Source of the DNA: Bradyrhizobium sp.
Lineage (GTDB): Bacteria > Pseudomonadota > Alphaproteobacteria > Rhizobiales > Xanthobacteraceae
Length of the DNA stretch: 5,159 nt
NCBI GenBank assembly: GCA_028290305.1
Contig: JAQGKC010000387.1
Location: forward strand, 1-5,159
Direction: 5' to 3'
Program-made: the position numbers and the translations under genes
Notes under the pieces: generated by a model
Told to the model about the DNA's origin: nothing
Seen by the model: the letters and a program-made list of their open reading frames with translations, nothing else
The model's database searches: none
In this document: positions 5,052 to 5,159 of the stretch, one piece after another
Numbering within the stretch: position 1 is the stretch's first letter
Layout: each line of letters begins with the position of its first letter

Positions 5052-5159
5052 GTGATTGCGATGCCACTCGAACATTATCGCAATAAGAGAAAGTTCATCG
5101 AGACGCCGGAGCCGGCGGGCCGACCGCGCCGAAGCAGCTCCAGGCATATTTTTGTCGTT
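5052..5159 (+). CDS. LigD-type DNA ligase / 3'-phosphoesterase domain protein (5' end only)
   Basis: An open frame runs to the right edge, 36 codons from GTG 5052 or 33 from ATG 5061. The residues PLEHYRNKRKFIETPEPAG, then RPRRSSSRHIFVV, match the opening of the LigD phosphoesterase domain (L..Y..KR.F..T.EP.G ... FVVQKH), which in bacterial non-homologous end joining trims 3' ends before ligation. The edge falls just before the diagnostic QKH..xRLHYDxRLE segment, so this rests on the N-terminal signature alone. It could be full LigD (polymerase, phosphoesterase and ligase parts vary in order) or a stand-alone phosphoesterase of ~200 residues. AAGG at 5041-5044 favours GTG 5052; ATG 5061 is the alternative. 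An in-frame TGA at 5046-5048 rules out an earlier start. The gene follows the aldo/keto reductase after 22 bases. Confidence 0.72.
   Translation, partial: MIAMPLEHYRNKRKFIETPEPAGRPRRSSSRHIFVV

Noticed and set aside
4658..5147. Minus-strand open frames opposite the end of the aldo/keto reductase and the LigD-type start
   Set aside because: Arg/Gly/Ala-rich antisense shadows with no family features.

Overview
The window reads as a GC-rich alphaproteobacterial-type chromosome segment carrying small redox and stress genes. The basis is high GC, strong third-position G/C bias, FixK/FNR-style dyads, a two-domain universal stress protein, a DUF1931 protein and a LigD-type gene start. The assignment to Alphaproteobacteria is inference; no rRNA or other taxonomic marker is present.

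Layout. Minus strand, 1-2605: a three-gene cluster transcribed DUF1931 histone-fold protein, then two-domain universal stress protein, then a thioredoxin-reductase-like flavoprotein with an N-terminal cyclic-nucleotide-binding-type domain. The flavoprotein runs off the left edge. The gaps are 57 and 33 bases with no visible terminator, so an operon is likely. A 205-base divergent spacer (2606-2810) separates it from a small DUF2188 gene on the plus strand (2811-3053). That gene ends 10 bases from the stop of a convergent trxC-type thioredoxin gene (3064-3516, minus). A second divergent spacer (3517-3708) leads to a 59-codon gene for a signal-peptide-bearing small protein (3709-3888, plus). An aldo/keto reductase (3995-5029, plus) follows. 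The last ~100 bases are the first codons of a LigD-type DNA ligase/phosphoesterase gene that leaves the right edge.

The main unifying signal is a set of 14-bp dyads of the form TTGA-N6-TCAA, the recognition pattern of the FNR/FixK/Dnr branch of the CRP family. Two are perfect (3587-3600 and 3885-3898) and three have one mismatch (2685-2698, 2744-2757, 3636-3649). All lie in or at the edge of spacers next to gene starts; I saw none inside the genes. This suggests the window is a low-oxygen or nitrosative-stress regulon combining redox proteins (reductase, thioredoxin, aldo/keto reductase), a stress protein, a bacterial histone-fold protein and possibly end-joining DNA repair.

I see no tRNA, rRNA, CRISPR array, insertion sequence or clear intrinsic terminator. 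I see no wholly novel multi-gene system. The less ordinary items are the shared dyads, the reductase lacking its redox cysteines, the histone-fold gene heading a stress operon, and the unannotated small secreted protein.
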